Below, one piece after another: positions 1 through 7,334 of a stretch of DNA of 8,989 bases (position 1 is the first letter of the stretch; each line of letters begins with the position of its first letter). This stretch comes from an uncultured Lachnospiraceae bacterium (lineage in GTDB: Bacteria; Bacillota; Clostridia; Lachnospirales; Lachnospiraceae), in the NCBI GenBank assembly GCA_910586095.1, contig CAJUHQ010000144.1, positions 1-8,989 of the forward strand. The letters are read 5' to 3'. Below the pieces are notes generated by a model. It ran no database searches, was not told the DNA's origin, and saw only the letters and a list, made by a program, of their open reading frames with translations. Made by a program: the position numbers and the translations under genes.

Positions 1-1418
1 TAACACGCTCTATTACAGAAGAAAAACCCTATCAATGGGTCGGGAAGAGTGATGGTTCTTATGTGATTATGGAGCCAAAAAAAATGATAGAGCCTGGGAC
101 ACAGGTATATTTGGAGCTTACAGGTAGTAAATATGATTTTTTTACAGAACAAGAGATTATAAATGATCTGTCAGAATATGGTTTTTTGCTTCGTATTCCA
201 GTTTTTTTCGATGGAGAAACACAAAAAAAGACGATCAATAATAATTTTATTCCGTGGCGTCAATCTTTTTGCATGGCAGATGAAATTATAAGTTTTGGAG
301 AGTTGGTTTTTGAGGAGACTTTTTTTGATGTGATTCCATTAATTGGAGATGGAATTAAAGGATATGCATATATTTCTACTAGACAGTCCAGTGCGAATAT
401 GGCTATTCGACACAAAATTTTTCTAAAAAATATGTATGTTACAGATGACGGTAAAGATTTGATCCCCAAATGGGCATTTTTTACTCGATGTATTGTGAAT
501 ATAGATGATTTGACACCTACGGCATCGAGAGAGGGATTTACTAAAGATCATAAGCTGATGAAAGTTAAAAATCAGATTGAAAAGTGTATGTTTGATTATT
601 TTGTATCACTGTCCCAATATGATGTCAGAAAATTAAAACAGATTACACAGATTCATAATATAGCCATTAAATCTTTAGTCATGGAAAATGAGCAAATTTT
701 TAAACTATTTTTTCCATTTTTGACATTTCCTACCAATCAAGGAATCTTGACAGGATTTCAACTTATAAATGCATCCAAGAAAATGCCTGTCAATTATTGT
801 GTAGAGGTTGATGATTTTCGTAGGCTTTGTCCTTTAGTAGAAGGAACCGAAAGTTTATTGGTAAATGGTGGCTATATCTATGATGCAGGTATTTTGCAAA
901 AGCTGCCTCAATTTTATAAAAATGTAAAAGTTGCTGTTTTTAATAATAGTTCCTATGAAAATATTTTAGCAGAACCATCACAAGAATTTATGATGGAGAT
1001 GGAAGAATTTAGGCGTTATGCGAACAAGGGGCTTGAACCTTTTCATTGTACAGTCTCTTTTAAAAGTTTTTCTCCGGTCAGTTTGCAAGCATTATTTATC
1101 CAGGGAGAAGATGTATTGCTTGACGAAGCAATGGATAGCAGTAGTTTTTCAGGTTTCTTTGAAGGGTTTGAGTTTGAGGAAACTCAAGAAGAAGGCGGCA
1201 ATCAACTGTATTTGAACAGCAATAATAGTTTTGTCAAGAATCTCTGGCAGGTACACGACGAAGCACTTGCCTGCACGCTCATACAAGTAATTTATATACA
1301 AGCACTGCTCGCTGGGCATTATACAGTAACAGGTGGGGATATGGAGCTAATGAATAAAAGTTTGCAAAAACTGATGGAATATGCCTTGTATGGTACAGAT
1401 AAGGGGGGACTTTTCTAA
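1..1418 (+). CDS. Divergent Hsp90-family (HtpG-like) chaperone/ATPase, 5' truncated by window edge
   Basis: The reading frame is open from base 3 to the TAA at 1416-1418, so the GTG at 63 is internal and the true start lies upstream. Homology is from recalled family patterns. The first visible residues (TRSITEEKP, then a Trp/Gly-rich strand and EPGTQVYLEL) fit the end of the Hsp90 N-terminal GHKL ATPase domain, so roughly 140-150 residues including the ATP-binding Asp are missing. The middle domain follows: NFIPWRQ, then HKIFLKNMYVTDDGKDLIP and PTASREGF, which match the HtpG strand and the SRE catalytic loop. Later VNGGYIYDA recalls a divergent bacterial 'HSP90 family protein' group known in actinobacteria and clostridia rather than canonical HtpG. 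The total would be near 620 residues, the usual HtpG size. The catalytic-loop Arg is present (codon 528-530), but the Gln usual four residues later is Thr. The stop overlaps the next start by one base. Family call good; substrate unknown. Confidence 0.8.
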   Translation, partial: TRSITEEKPYQWVGKSDGSYVIMEPKKMIEPGTQVYLELTGSKYDFFTEQEIINDLSEYGFLLRIPVFFDGETQKKTINNNFIPWRQSFCMADEIISFGELVFEETFFDVIPLIGDGIKGYAYISTRQSSANMAIRHKIFLKNMYVTDDGKDLIPKWAFFTRCIVNIDDLTPTASREGFTKDHKLMKVKNQIEKCMFDYFVSLSQYDVRKLKQITQIHNIAIKSLVMENEQIFKLFFPFLTFPTNQGILTGFQLINASKKMPVNYCVEVDDFRRLCPLVEGTESLLVNGGYIYDAGILQKLPQFYKNVKVAVFNNSSYENILAEPSQEFMMEMEEFRRYANKGLEPFHCTVSFKSFSPVSLQALFIQGEDVLLDEAMDSSSFSGFFEGFEFEETQEEGGNQLYLNSNNSFVKNLWQVHDEALACTLIQVIYIQALLAGHYTVTGGDMELMNKSLQKLMEYALYGTDKGGLF

Positions 1419-2620
1419 TGATGTTTCAAGGAATAAGGCCAAGTACTATCGGAACGGAGGAACTATCTCTTCTGGTAAGTAGAGCACAGTCTCTGACAAA
1501 GGGCGGCTATGATCTATACGATCAGAATTATGAAGTATTATCAGCGCTTGTTAAAAAGATTTTACCGCTTGCAAAACAGGAAAAGGAATGGTATCTGTAT
1601 TTTGATGCGATATATGAGTTATTTTATTTAGATAAACGCAATAGTAACTACATAGAAATTGTAAAATATGCAGAAGTGTATTACAAAGATAGCGCACTTT
1701 ATATGGACAGAGAGATTCCTAATTATCCAGGCACTACTATGAGCTTTTTAAATCCTTGGATTTATCATCTTATTTTTACAACGTATCGCGATTATTGTCA
1801 GATTGATGATGCTAAGATGGAGCTTTTTATGAAAAATTATAAAGAAGCGGTTTTTAAGTATGGGAAGATTTATGAATATTATAATGATGAAATGTCTCTG
1901 AGCATACTCTATCGTGATATAGACAGGACAAAAGCAGCAGCACGAAATTTTGTAAAGTATGAAAAAGAGATGAAGAGTTGTTATATATGTGGACACTTGC
2001 ATTATTTGTCTCATTTTCTGTTGATCGATCAGAATAAAAAAGCAGAAGAATTGATGCTAGATTTTATTCATAAAAATATTCCTCAAAAACATTTGTGGTG
2101 TTACCAATATTGTGAGAATGCACAACTTGATTCCATGTATGAGCATATGATATATAATGAGATTCAGTTTGGTAAAATAGAAGGATTTCACTATTTTTAT
2201 GAAACTTACTGGGAAAAATTGCCACGCGAAACACAATGGAATACAAATAGTAGTTCCTTTGCGAGAATGTTGTGTGTATATAGTGGATGGTATGATGGCG
2301 TAGAAGAAGATTTGCATATGGTGGTAGAAGATATGGAGAATGAAAAAAAATCTACAACTATAGACAATATGCAATCATTTTTGCAATGGTGGTGCTATTT
2401 TAGTTTGCTTGACAGAGGAGGTATTCATACCGTCTTACTCTCGCTTCCAGGTCTAGAGCCAGACGAACAAGGACAAATTACCACACTAGCAGCCTGTAGA
2501 TATATGGAGGAAAAGGCAGATGAGTATGGAAGAAAATTCTCACAGGTACGAGCACAATTTGATTATGACTTTATAAAGAGTTCTTATGCAAAAGCAATTT
2601 TGCCAGGTGATCTTAAATAA
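1418..2620 (+). CDS. Helical TPR-like protein coupled to the Hsp90-family gene, function unknown
   Basis: This 400-residue protein starts at an ATG overlapping the preceding TAA by one base (TAATG), with a G-rich ribosome binding site (AAGGGGGGA, 1401-1409), so translational coupling is likely. I do not recognise a named family. The sequence is rich in Tyr, Leu, Glu and Lys, and it reads as successive amphipathic helices of about 15-25 residues (for example residues 38-90 and 130-185). This suggests a tetratricopeptide or related alpha-solenoid fold. There is no signal peptide or membrane segment, so it is probably cytoplasmic. A CYICGHLH cluster at residues 188-195 has two Cys and two His and could bind a metal, but this is a weak inference. 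Its position beside an Hsp90-like protein suggests a partner or cochaperone role, since TPR proteins bind Hsp90 in eukaryotes. No C-terminal MEEVD-type ligand is present on the Hsp90-like neighbour. Confidence 0.75.
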   Translation: MMFQGIRPSTIGTEELSLLVSRAQSLTKGGYDLYDQNYEVLSALVKKILPLAKQEKEWYLYFDAIYELFYLDKRNSNYIEIVKYAEVYYKDSALYMDREIPNYPGTTMSFLNPWIYHLIFTTYRDYCQIDDAKMELFMKNYKEAVFKYGKIYEYYNDEMSLSILYRDIDRTKAAARNFVKYEKEMKSCYICGHLHYLSHFLLIDQNKKAEELMLDFIHKNIPQKHLWCYQYCENAQLDSMYEHMIYNEIQFGKIEGFHYFYETYWEKLPRETQWNTNSSSFARMLCVYSGWYDGVEEDLHMVVEDMENEKKSTTIDNMQSFLQWWCYFSLLDRGGIHTVLLSLPGLEPDEQGQITTLAACRYMEEKADEYGRKFSQVRAQFDYDFIKSSYAKAILPGDLK

Positions 2621-2788
2621 TTTATTTTTATAGAAATTACTTTGATTTAATAGACTAGTTTGAAAATCTTTACAAGAATATAGTACATTGCAAGAAAGTA
2701 TCATTATAAAAATAATAGGACACGTTTTATAAATTTTGGCGCTATTTATTTAAAGCTAATGTTATATAAATACTCATTTGATATTTTC

Positions 2789-2817
2789 TTGAATTTTATT
2801 AAAATGTATTGTACAAT
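2789..2817 (+). promoter_or_regulatory. Sigma-A-type promoter for the 73-residue gene
   Basis: A -35 of TTGAAT (2789-2794) and a -10 of TACAAT (2812-2817) are separated by exactly 17 bases. Transcription would begin near 2824, giving an 80-base leader before the ATG at 2903. It lies in the AT-rich 282-base spacer after the TPR-like gene. I see no convincing intrinsic terminator in that spacer for the upstream pair. Confidence 0.65.
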
Positions 2818-2835
2818 AAGAACGAAATAAAAATA

Positions 2836-2877
2836 GATGTATTTTACAATCTAAAAAATTGTAAGAAAAGATACATC
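2836..2877 (+). promoter_or_regulatory. Compound hairpin in the 5' UTR of the 73-residue gene
   Basis: An outer 7-bp stem pairs GATGTAT (2836-2842) with ATACATC (2871-2877). Inside it, TTACAAT (2844-2850) pairs with ATTGTAA (2858-2864) around a 7-base loop, and the 3' side carries a 6-base internal bulge. The structure ends 12 bases before the ribosome binding site. It has no U-run after it, so it is not a terminator. It could protect mRNA or be a protein-binding site. The stems are AT-rich, so stability is modest. Confidence 0.45.
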
Positions 2878-2902
2878 AAATACAAACAGAGAGGAACATA
2901 CA

Positions 2903-3124
2903 ATGGATATTAAAGAGCAGATCAATAAAATTATGGAGGAAGTTTCTAAGAATCCTAATATTAAAGAACAGTTTGAGAAGGAACCTGTAAAGGTAATAGA
3001 GAAGGTAATTGGTGTTGATTTACCCGACGATATTGTTATGAAAATTATTGATGGTGTAAAGGCAAAACTAACTATGGATGGTGTATCTAAAGTTGCTGGT
3101 ACTTTAAAGGGGATGTTTAAGTAA
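2903..3124 (+). CDS. Small helical protein resembling NHLP/Nif11-type leader domains (orphan)
   Basis: A 73-residue ORF starts at ATG 2903, eight bases after a GAGAGG ribosome binding site, with its own promoter. The middle reads 'F-x-K-E-P-V-K-V-I-E-K-V-I-G-V-D-L-P-D-D' (residues 24-43), followed by IVMKIIDGVKAKL. This is the pattern of an NHLP-type leader (Phe, acidic-Pro, hydrophobic helix, G-V-x-L-P, then a hydrophobic strand or helix). From memory, similar short proteins occur as stand-alone genes in Lachnospiraceae. There is no Cys anywhere, no double-Gly cleavage site, no signal peptide and no membrane segment. The C-terminal tail is short and Lys/Gly-rich, so a modified core peptide is not evident. 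No modification enzyme or transporter lies nearby. It is most likely a small cytoplasmic protein of unknown role using a leader-like fold. The gene is convincing; the function is not known. Confidence 0.75.
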   Translation: MDIKEQINKIMEEVSKNPNIKEQFEKEPVKVIEKVIGVDLPDDIVMKIIDGVKAKLTMDGVSKVAGTLKGMFK

Positions 3125-3138
3125 TCAAAATTTCCTGC

Positions 3139-3167
3139 TTGACATTTCACAATGGATACCCTATTAT
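3139..3167 (+). promoter_or_regulatory. Strong sigma-A promoter for the pheST T-box transcript
   Basis: A consensus -35 TTGACA (3139-3144) and -10 TATTAT (3162-3167) are separated by 17 bases. Transcription should begin near 3174, about 45 bases before the conserved 5' side of T-box Stem I. The -35 begins only 15 bases after the stop codon of the preceding small gene, and no terminator lies between them. Confidence 0.8.
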
Positions 3168-3180
3168 ATACTATAAAGTT

Positions 3181-3505
3181 GAGAAATGATAATAAAATTA
3201 AAGAAATCTATATCCTTAAATGCGATGAAGGTGCAAAGTAAATTTGTATGTTCTGCCAGAGAGTGGAGGTCAGCGGCTGGAAGCCTCCTCAGTTCACATA
3301 TAGTATTGAATTTCACACCAGAGCAGCTTTTTTGAAACATTGTTATTTAAAATGTAAACAATAATGCTGTAGAAAAAGACGTGGGGAACGCGTTATGTTC
3401 ATTGAGTGTTTGCAAAACTCTGTAAAGAACAGATGTTTGTGAAAATATGGGTGGTACCGCGGTTTATTCGTCCCTTGTAGAATGATTTTCTATGAGGGAT
3501 TTTTT
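3181..3505 (+). promoter_or_regulatory. T-box leader (tRNA-Phe responsive riboswitch)
   Basis: This leader binds tRNA-Phe cotranscriptionally and opens pheST expression when the tRNA is uncharged. Stem I starts near 3221: TGC/GCA, a kink-turn GATGA/AGAG, then GGTG (3230-3233) pairing with CACC (3316-3319). The specifier loop has the AGTA motif (3237-3240) opposite GAA (3308-3310), with the likely specifier codon UUC (3312-3314) followed by a purine, matching Phe. The AGAGAG bulge and the distal GGCTGGAAGCC segment are typical of Stem I. The T-box motif GGGTGGTACCGCGG is at 3449-3462. Its UGGU (3452-3455) would pair with an ACCA 3' end, and tRNA-Phe normally has discriminator A. GGG (3449-3451) can pair with CCC (3472-3474) to form the antiterminator, competing with the terminator. 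The UUC assignment rests on position and the downstream genes. Confidence 0.93.
3471..3505 (+). terminator. Regulated intrinsic terminator of the T-box
   Basis: TCCCTTGTAGAA (3471-3482) pairs with TTCTATGAGGGA (3488-3499) to give 12 pairs including two G-U wobbles. The loop is 5 bases and a six-T run follows (3500-3505). The CCC on the left arm is shared with the antiterminator, which explains the regulatory switch. It is also the first terminator downstream of the 73-residue gene. Confidence 0.92.
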
Positions 3506-3682
3506 AATGCATACAAACGTGATAAATTTAATAAAATAGCTAGAAATTTCGCAAAATATTTGATGAATTGTGGACAGTATAACACTCAGAGTGTACAGAT
3601 GAATATAAGATTTCAAGTTTGTGTTTGTGTGATAATTACAAACCTAAAATGTGCAATAAACAATATGGAAATGAGGTAAAAA

Positions 3683-4702
3683 ATGAAAGAAAAATTAGAA
3701 AAAATTAAATCAGAAGCTATTCGACAAATTAATGAAAGTGAAGCCTTAGACAAATTAAATGATGTGCGTGTCACTTTTCTTGGAAAAAAAGGCGAGCTCA
3801 CAGCCGTGCTAAAAAGCATGAAGGATGTCTTGCCAGAGGATAGACCCAAAATCGGGCAACTTGTCAATGAAGCGCGTGAAGAGATTGAACGAGTATTGGA
3901 TGAAGCGCGCACCAATATGGAGCGTCGAATTCGTGAGGCAAAGTTAAAAGCTGAAGTCATTGATGTGACTCTTCCTGCACAAAAAAATAGTGTTGGGCAT
4001 CGCCATCCCAATACTATTGCACTTGAGGAAGTTGAGCGGATTTTTGTTGGAATGGGATACGAGGTAATAGAAGGACCAGAGATTGAGAAAGATTACTACA
4101 ATTTTGAGGCACTCAATATACCAGCAGATCATCCTGCAAAAGATGAGCAAGACACTTTTTATATCAATGGAGATATTCTTCTTAGAACACAGACATCGGG
4201 AGTACAAGTTCACGAGATGGAAAAGGGAAAACTTCCAATTAGAATGATAGCACCTGGACGCGTATTTCGTGCAGATGAGGTAGATGCAACTCATTCTCCT
4301 TCTTTTCATCAGGTAGAGGGACTTGTTATTGACAAGAAGATTACTTTTGCAGATTTGAAGGGTACACTTGCAGAATTTGCGCGTGAGCTTTTTGGAGAGG
4401 ATACAAAGGTAAAATTCCGTCCGCATCATTTCCCGTTTACAGAGCCATCAGCAGAGATGGATGTGTCTTGCTTTAAATGTGGTGGAGAAGGTTGTCGTTT
4501 CTGCAAGGGAGAAGGTTGGTTGGAGATTTTAGGTTGTGGTATGGTGCATCCTAAAGTGCTTACCATGTGCAATATTGATCCAGAAGAATACACTGGATTT
4601 GCATTTGGTGTTGGTCTTGAGCGAATTGCACTCTTAAAATATGAGATTGATGATATGCGATTATTGTATGAGAATGATATTCGGTTCTTAAAACAATTTT
4701 AA
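3683..4702 (+). CDS. pheS: Phenylalanyl-tRNA synthetase alpha subunit
   Basis: This is the catalytic subunit of the (alpha-beta)2 class II enzyme that charges tRNA-Phe with phenylalanine in the cytoplasm. The length of 339 residues is normal. An N-terminal coiled-coil tRNA-binding arm spans about residues 1-95. The class II core follows: HRHP (107-109 region), motif 1 around 117-161, motif 2 FRADEVDATHSPSFHQVEG (195-213) and motif 3 GFAFGVGLERIALLKY (305-320). A Cys cluster (C263, C266, C271, C274) lies in the CxxCGGxGCxxC insert common in bacterial PheS. The start ATG has GAGG at 3673-3676, six bases upstream. The gene is 177 bases after the T-box terminator and 102 bases before pheT, so the T-box controls both. 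Confidence 0.97.
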   Translation: MKEKLEKIKSEAIRQINESEALDKLNDVRVTFLGKKGELTAVLKSMKDVLPEDRPKIGQLVNEAREEIERVLDEARTNMERRIREAKLKAEVIDVTLPAQKNSVGHRHPNTIALEEVERIFVGMGYEVIEGPEIEKDYYNFEALNIPADHPAKDEQDTFYINGDILLRTQTSGVQVHEMEKGKLPIRMIAPGRVFRADEVDATHSPSFHQVEGLVIDKKITFADLKGTLAEFARELFGEDTKVKFRPHHFPFTEPSAEMDVSCFKCGGEGCRFCKGEGWLEILGCGMVHPKVLTMCNIDPEEYTGFAFGVGLERIALLKYEIDDMRLLYENDIRFLKQF

Positions 4703-4804
4703 TACGATTTTATTGGACTCTTATGCAAAAAGCAGAGGAGAATTACACAGATTTATATTTTGCAATTAAGGCGCCCACAATTATGGGCAGATAGGAGTGA
4801 CTAT

Positions 4805-7222
4805 ATGAATACACCATTATCATGGATTAAGGCATATGTGCCTGATCTTATATGTGAAGATCGAGAGTACTGTGATGCAATGACACTTTCAGGCACAAAA
4901 GTAGAAGGATTTAGGAGGCTTGATAAAAATCTTGAAAAAATTGTAGTGGGACATATTGAAAAGATTGAGCGGCATCCTGCTGCGGACAAACTAATCATTT
5001 GCCAAGTAAATATCGGTTCTGAAACCATACAGATTGTGACAGGAGCATCCAATCTCAAAGAAGGAGATTATGTGCCCACTGTTTTGGATGGAGGTAGGGT
5101 TGCAGGTGGACATGATGGTGGTCCCCTTCCAGAAAATGGCGTTAAAATCAAAGCAGGAAAACTGCGCGGTATAGAGTCAAATGGTATGATGTGCTCGATC
5201 GAAGAACTAGGCGCAAGTCGTGATTTGTATCCTGAAGCACCAGAAAATGGAGTATATGTATTTCAAAAAGCAGTGACACCAGGAGAAGATGCCATAGAAG
5301 CATTAGGTCTTCGTGATACTGTTGTAGAGTATGAGGTTACTTCAAATCGTGTAGATTGCTACAGCATTATAGGAATTGCAAGAGAAGCGGCAGCAACTTT
5401 CAAAAAGTCTTTTGTACCACCAGCAGTGACTATAAAAGGAAATAATGAGGATGCAAAAGATTATATTTGTGTAGAAGTACAAGACACAGATTTGTGTCCG
5501 CGCTACTGTGCAAGAGTATGTAAAAATATCAAGATTGCTCCTTCTCCAGAATGGATGCAAAGAAGGCTTTCCGCCTGCGGAATCAGACCTATCAATAATC
5601 TTGTTGATATTACAAATTATGTGATGCTAGAGTGTGGACAGCCTATGCATGCCTATGATTTGAGTACAGTGGCAGGTAACAAAATTATTGTCAGACGCGC
5701 TAAAGATGGAGATACATTCCAGACTCTTGATGGGCAAATGCGAAAGCTCGATTCAGAGATACTCATGATTTGTGATGCAGAAAAGGAAATTGGAATCGCA
5801 GGTATTATGGGAGGCGAGAATTCAAAGATCACACAAGATGTTCAGACAGTACTGTTTGAGGCTGCAACTTTTCATGGTGCTAATATTCGCAAGTCTGCAA
5901 AAAGAGTGGGGTTGAGAACAGATGCATCTGGAATCTTTGAGAAGGGGCTAGATCCTAGAAATGCAGAATATGCAATTAACAGGGCTTGCCAATTAATTGA
6001 AGAGCTTGAATGTGGTGAAGTTGTAGGAGGAATTGTCGATGTAAAACAGCCTCTTTTGGATCTTCGACAGATTCGTTTTGAACCTGAACGCATCAATCAA
6101 TTTCTTGGCACAGACATTTCTAAACAGGACATGTTAGAGATCTTTGATAGACTAGAATTGGTGTATGATACAAATACAGATATGATTACGGTACCTTCAT
6201 TCCGTCAGGATATAGAATGTTTTGCCGATATTGCGGAAGAAGTCGCACGATTTTTTGGATATGACAAAATTCCAACCACACTTCCTACAGGTGAGGCAAC
6301 GGCTGGTAAGATTTCCTTTAAACTTAGGATAGAACAGAAAGCACGGGATATTGCCGAATATTGTGGCTTTTCACAGGGAATGTGTTATTCTTTTGAAAGT
6401 CCAAAAGTTTTTGATAAATTGCTGATACCTGATGACAGTCCATTGCGACAGGCAATTACAATTTCCAATCCATTAGGTGAAGATTTTTCTATTATGAGAA
6501 CCATTTCTCTCAATGGTATTTTGACTTCTCTTTCTGTGAATTATAACAGAAGAAATAAAAACGTGCGATTGTATGAGTTGGGAAATATTTATATCCCCAA
6601 AAGTCTTCCTATAGAGGATTATCCAGATGAAAGGATGCAATTTACATTAGGAATGTATGGTGAAGGTGATTTCTTTACCATGAAAGGTGTGATTGAGGAA
6701 TTTTTTGAAAGTGTTGGTATTAAAAAAATCACCTATGATCCCAATGCTCAAAAGTCATTTTTGCATCCAGGACGTCAGGCGCTTATCAAATACAAAGATG
6801 CAGTTGTTGGCTATCTTGGAGAAGTGCATCCAGATGTGACTGATAATTATGATATAGATACACGTGTTTATGTGGCGGTTTTAGATATGCCTGAGATTTT
6901 ACCATATACAACCTTTGACAGAAAATATGAGGGAATCGCAAAATATCCAGCAGTCTCTCGCGATATTAGTATGGTCGTTCCAAAAAATATTCTTGTTGGA
7001 GATATTGAGAAGGTGATTGAGCAGCGTGGTGGAAAGATTTTGGAAGAATATCAATTATTTGATATTTATGAGGGAAGCCAGATTAAGCAAGGGTATAAGT
7101 CTGTGGCATACTCTATTACATTTAGAGCAAAAGATCGCACTCTCGAAGAAAGTGATGTGTCTAGTGCGATGAAAAAGATTTTGAATGGGTTAGAGGGGAT
7201 GGGTATTGAGCTTCGCGCTTAA
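4805..7222 (+). CDS. pheT: Phenylalanyl-tRNA synthetase beta subunit
   Basis: This is the beta subunit of PheRS, which binds tRNA and edits Tyr-tRNA-Phe. The length is 805 residues, the usual full form. The ATG at 4805 is chosen because AGGAG (4793-4797) lies seven bases upstream and the protein then begins MNTPLSWIKAYV, the typical family start. A TTG at 4760 would add 15 unlike residues. Domains in order are: EMAP/OB tRNA-binding domain about 40-150; B3/4 editing domain about 210-370 with GIRPINNLVDITNYVM at 259-274; RTDASGIFEKGLDP at 371-384; B5 domain about 420-490; catalytic-like core about 500-690; and the C-terminal FDX-ACB anticodon-binding domain about 711-805. No key motif appears lost. 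It is cotranscribed with pheS under the T-box. Confidence 0.97.
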   Translation: MNTPLSWIKAYVPDLICEDREYCDAMTLSGTKVEGFRRLDKNLEKIVVGHIEKIERHPAADKLIICQVNIGSETIQIVTGASNLKEGDYVPTVLDGGRVAGGHDGGPLPENGVKIKAGKLRGIESNGMMCSIEELGASRDLYPEAPENGVYVFQKAVTPGEDAIEALGLRDTVVEYEVTSNRVDCYSIIGIAREAAATFKKSFVPPAVTIKGNNEDAKDYICVEVQDTDLCPRYCARVCKNIKIAPSPEWMQRRLSACGIRPINNLVDITNYVMLECGQPMHAYDLSTVAGNKIIVRRAKDGDTFQTLDGQMRKLDSEILMICDAEKEIGIAGIMGGENSKITQDVQTVLFEAATFHGANIRKSAKRVGLRTDASGIFEKGLDPRNAEYAINRACQLIEELECGEVVGGIVDVKQPLLDLRQIRFEPERINQFLGTDISKQDMLEIFDRLELVYDTNTDMITVPSFRQDIECFADIAEEVARFFGYDKIPTTLPTGEATAGKISFKLRIEQKARDIAEYCGFSQGMCYSFESPKVFDKLLIPDDSPLRQAITISNPLGEDFSIMRTISLNGILTSLSVNYNRRNKNVRLYELGNIYIPKSLPIEDYPDERMQFTLGMYGEGDFFTMKGVIEEFFESVGIKKITYDPNAQKSFLHPGRQALIKYKDAVVGYLGEVHPDVTDNYDIDTRVYVAVLDMPEILPYTTFDRKYEGIAKYPAVSRDISMVVPKNILVGDIEKVIEQRGGKILEEYQLFDIYEGSQIKQGYKSVAYSITFRAKDRTLEESDVSSAMKKILNGLEGMGIELRA

Positions 7223-7248
7223 TCTATTCAGGATAAATGAAACAAACT

Positions 7249-7274
7249 TACGTCTACCTGCTTTAGTGGACGTA
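7249..7274 (+). other. 9-bp hairpin just after pheT
   Basis: TACGTCTAC (7249-7257) pairs with GTGGACGTA (7266-7274), with one G-U wobble and an 8-base loop. It begins 27 bases after the pheT stop. No U-run follows, so it is not a standard intrinsic terminator. It may stabilise the pheT 3' end or be a decayed terminator. Confidence 0.4.
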
Positions 7275-7288
7275 TCAATCAAGATAGG

Positions 7289-7316
7289 TTGAACTGTTGG
7301 TTTGGTTTTATAATAT
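7289..7316 (+). promoter_or_regulatory. Possible queA promoter
   Basis: TTGAAC (7289-7294) and TAATAT (7311-7316) are spaced by 16 bases. The overlapping TATAAT (7309-7314) matches consensus exactly but would have only a 14-base spacer. Transcription would start near 7322, just upstream of the 15-bp hairpin in the queA leader. Readthrough from pheT is an alternative. Confidence 0.4.
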
Positions 7317-7334
7317 CTGCCATAAAATAGTAAG

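Noticed and set aside
2588..2603. GCAAAA-GCAA-TTTTGC hairpin near the end of the TPR-like gene
   Set aside because: Only six pairs, inside the coding region and without an adjacent T-run; not a credible terminator.
2704..2732. TTATAAAA/TTTTATAA inverted repeat in the spacer
   Set aside because: Eight A-T pairs with a 13-base loop in AT-rich DNA are expected by chance.
3482..3679. 65-codon forward ORF overlapping the T-box terminator
   Set aside because: It starts inside the terminator stem, has no ribosome binding site and a composition unlike real proteins.
3944..4429. 161-codon reverse ORF inside pheS (with other reverse ORFs in pheS and pheT)
   Set aside because: Antisense shadow of a well-supported gene with no ribosome binding site and a low-quality protein sequence.
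4760..4804. TTG start giving a longer PheT
   Set aside because: The added residues do not fit the family and there is no suitable ribosome binding site; ATG 4805 has AGGAG at proper spacing.
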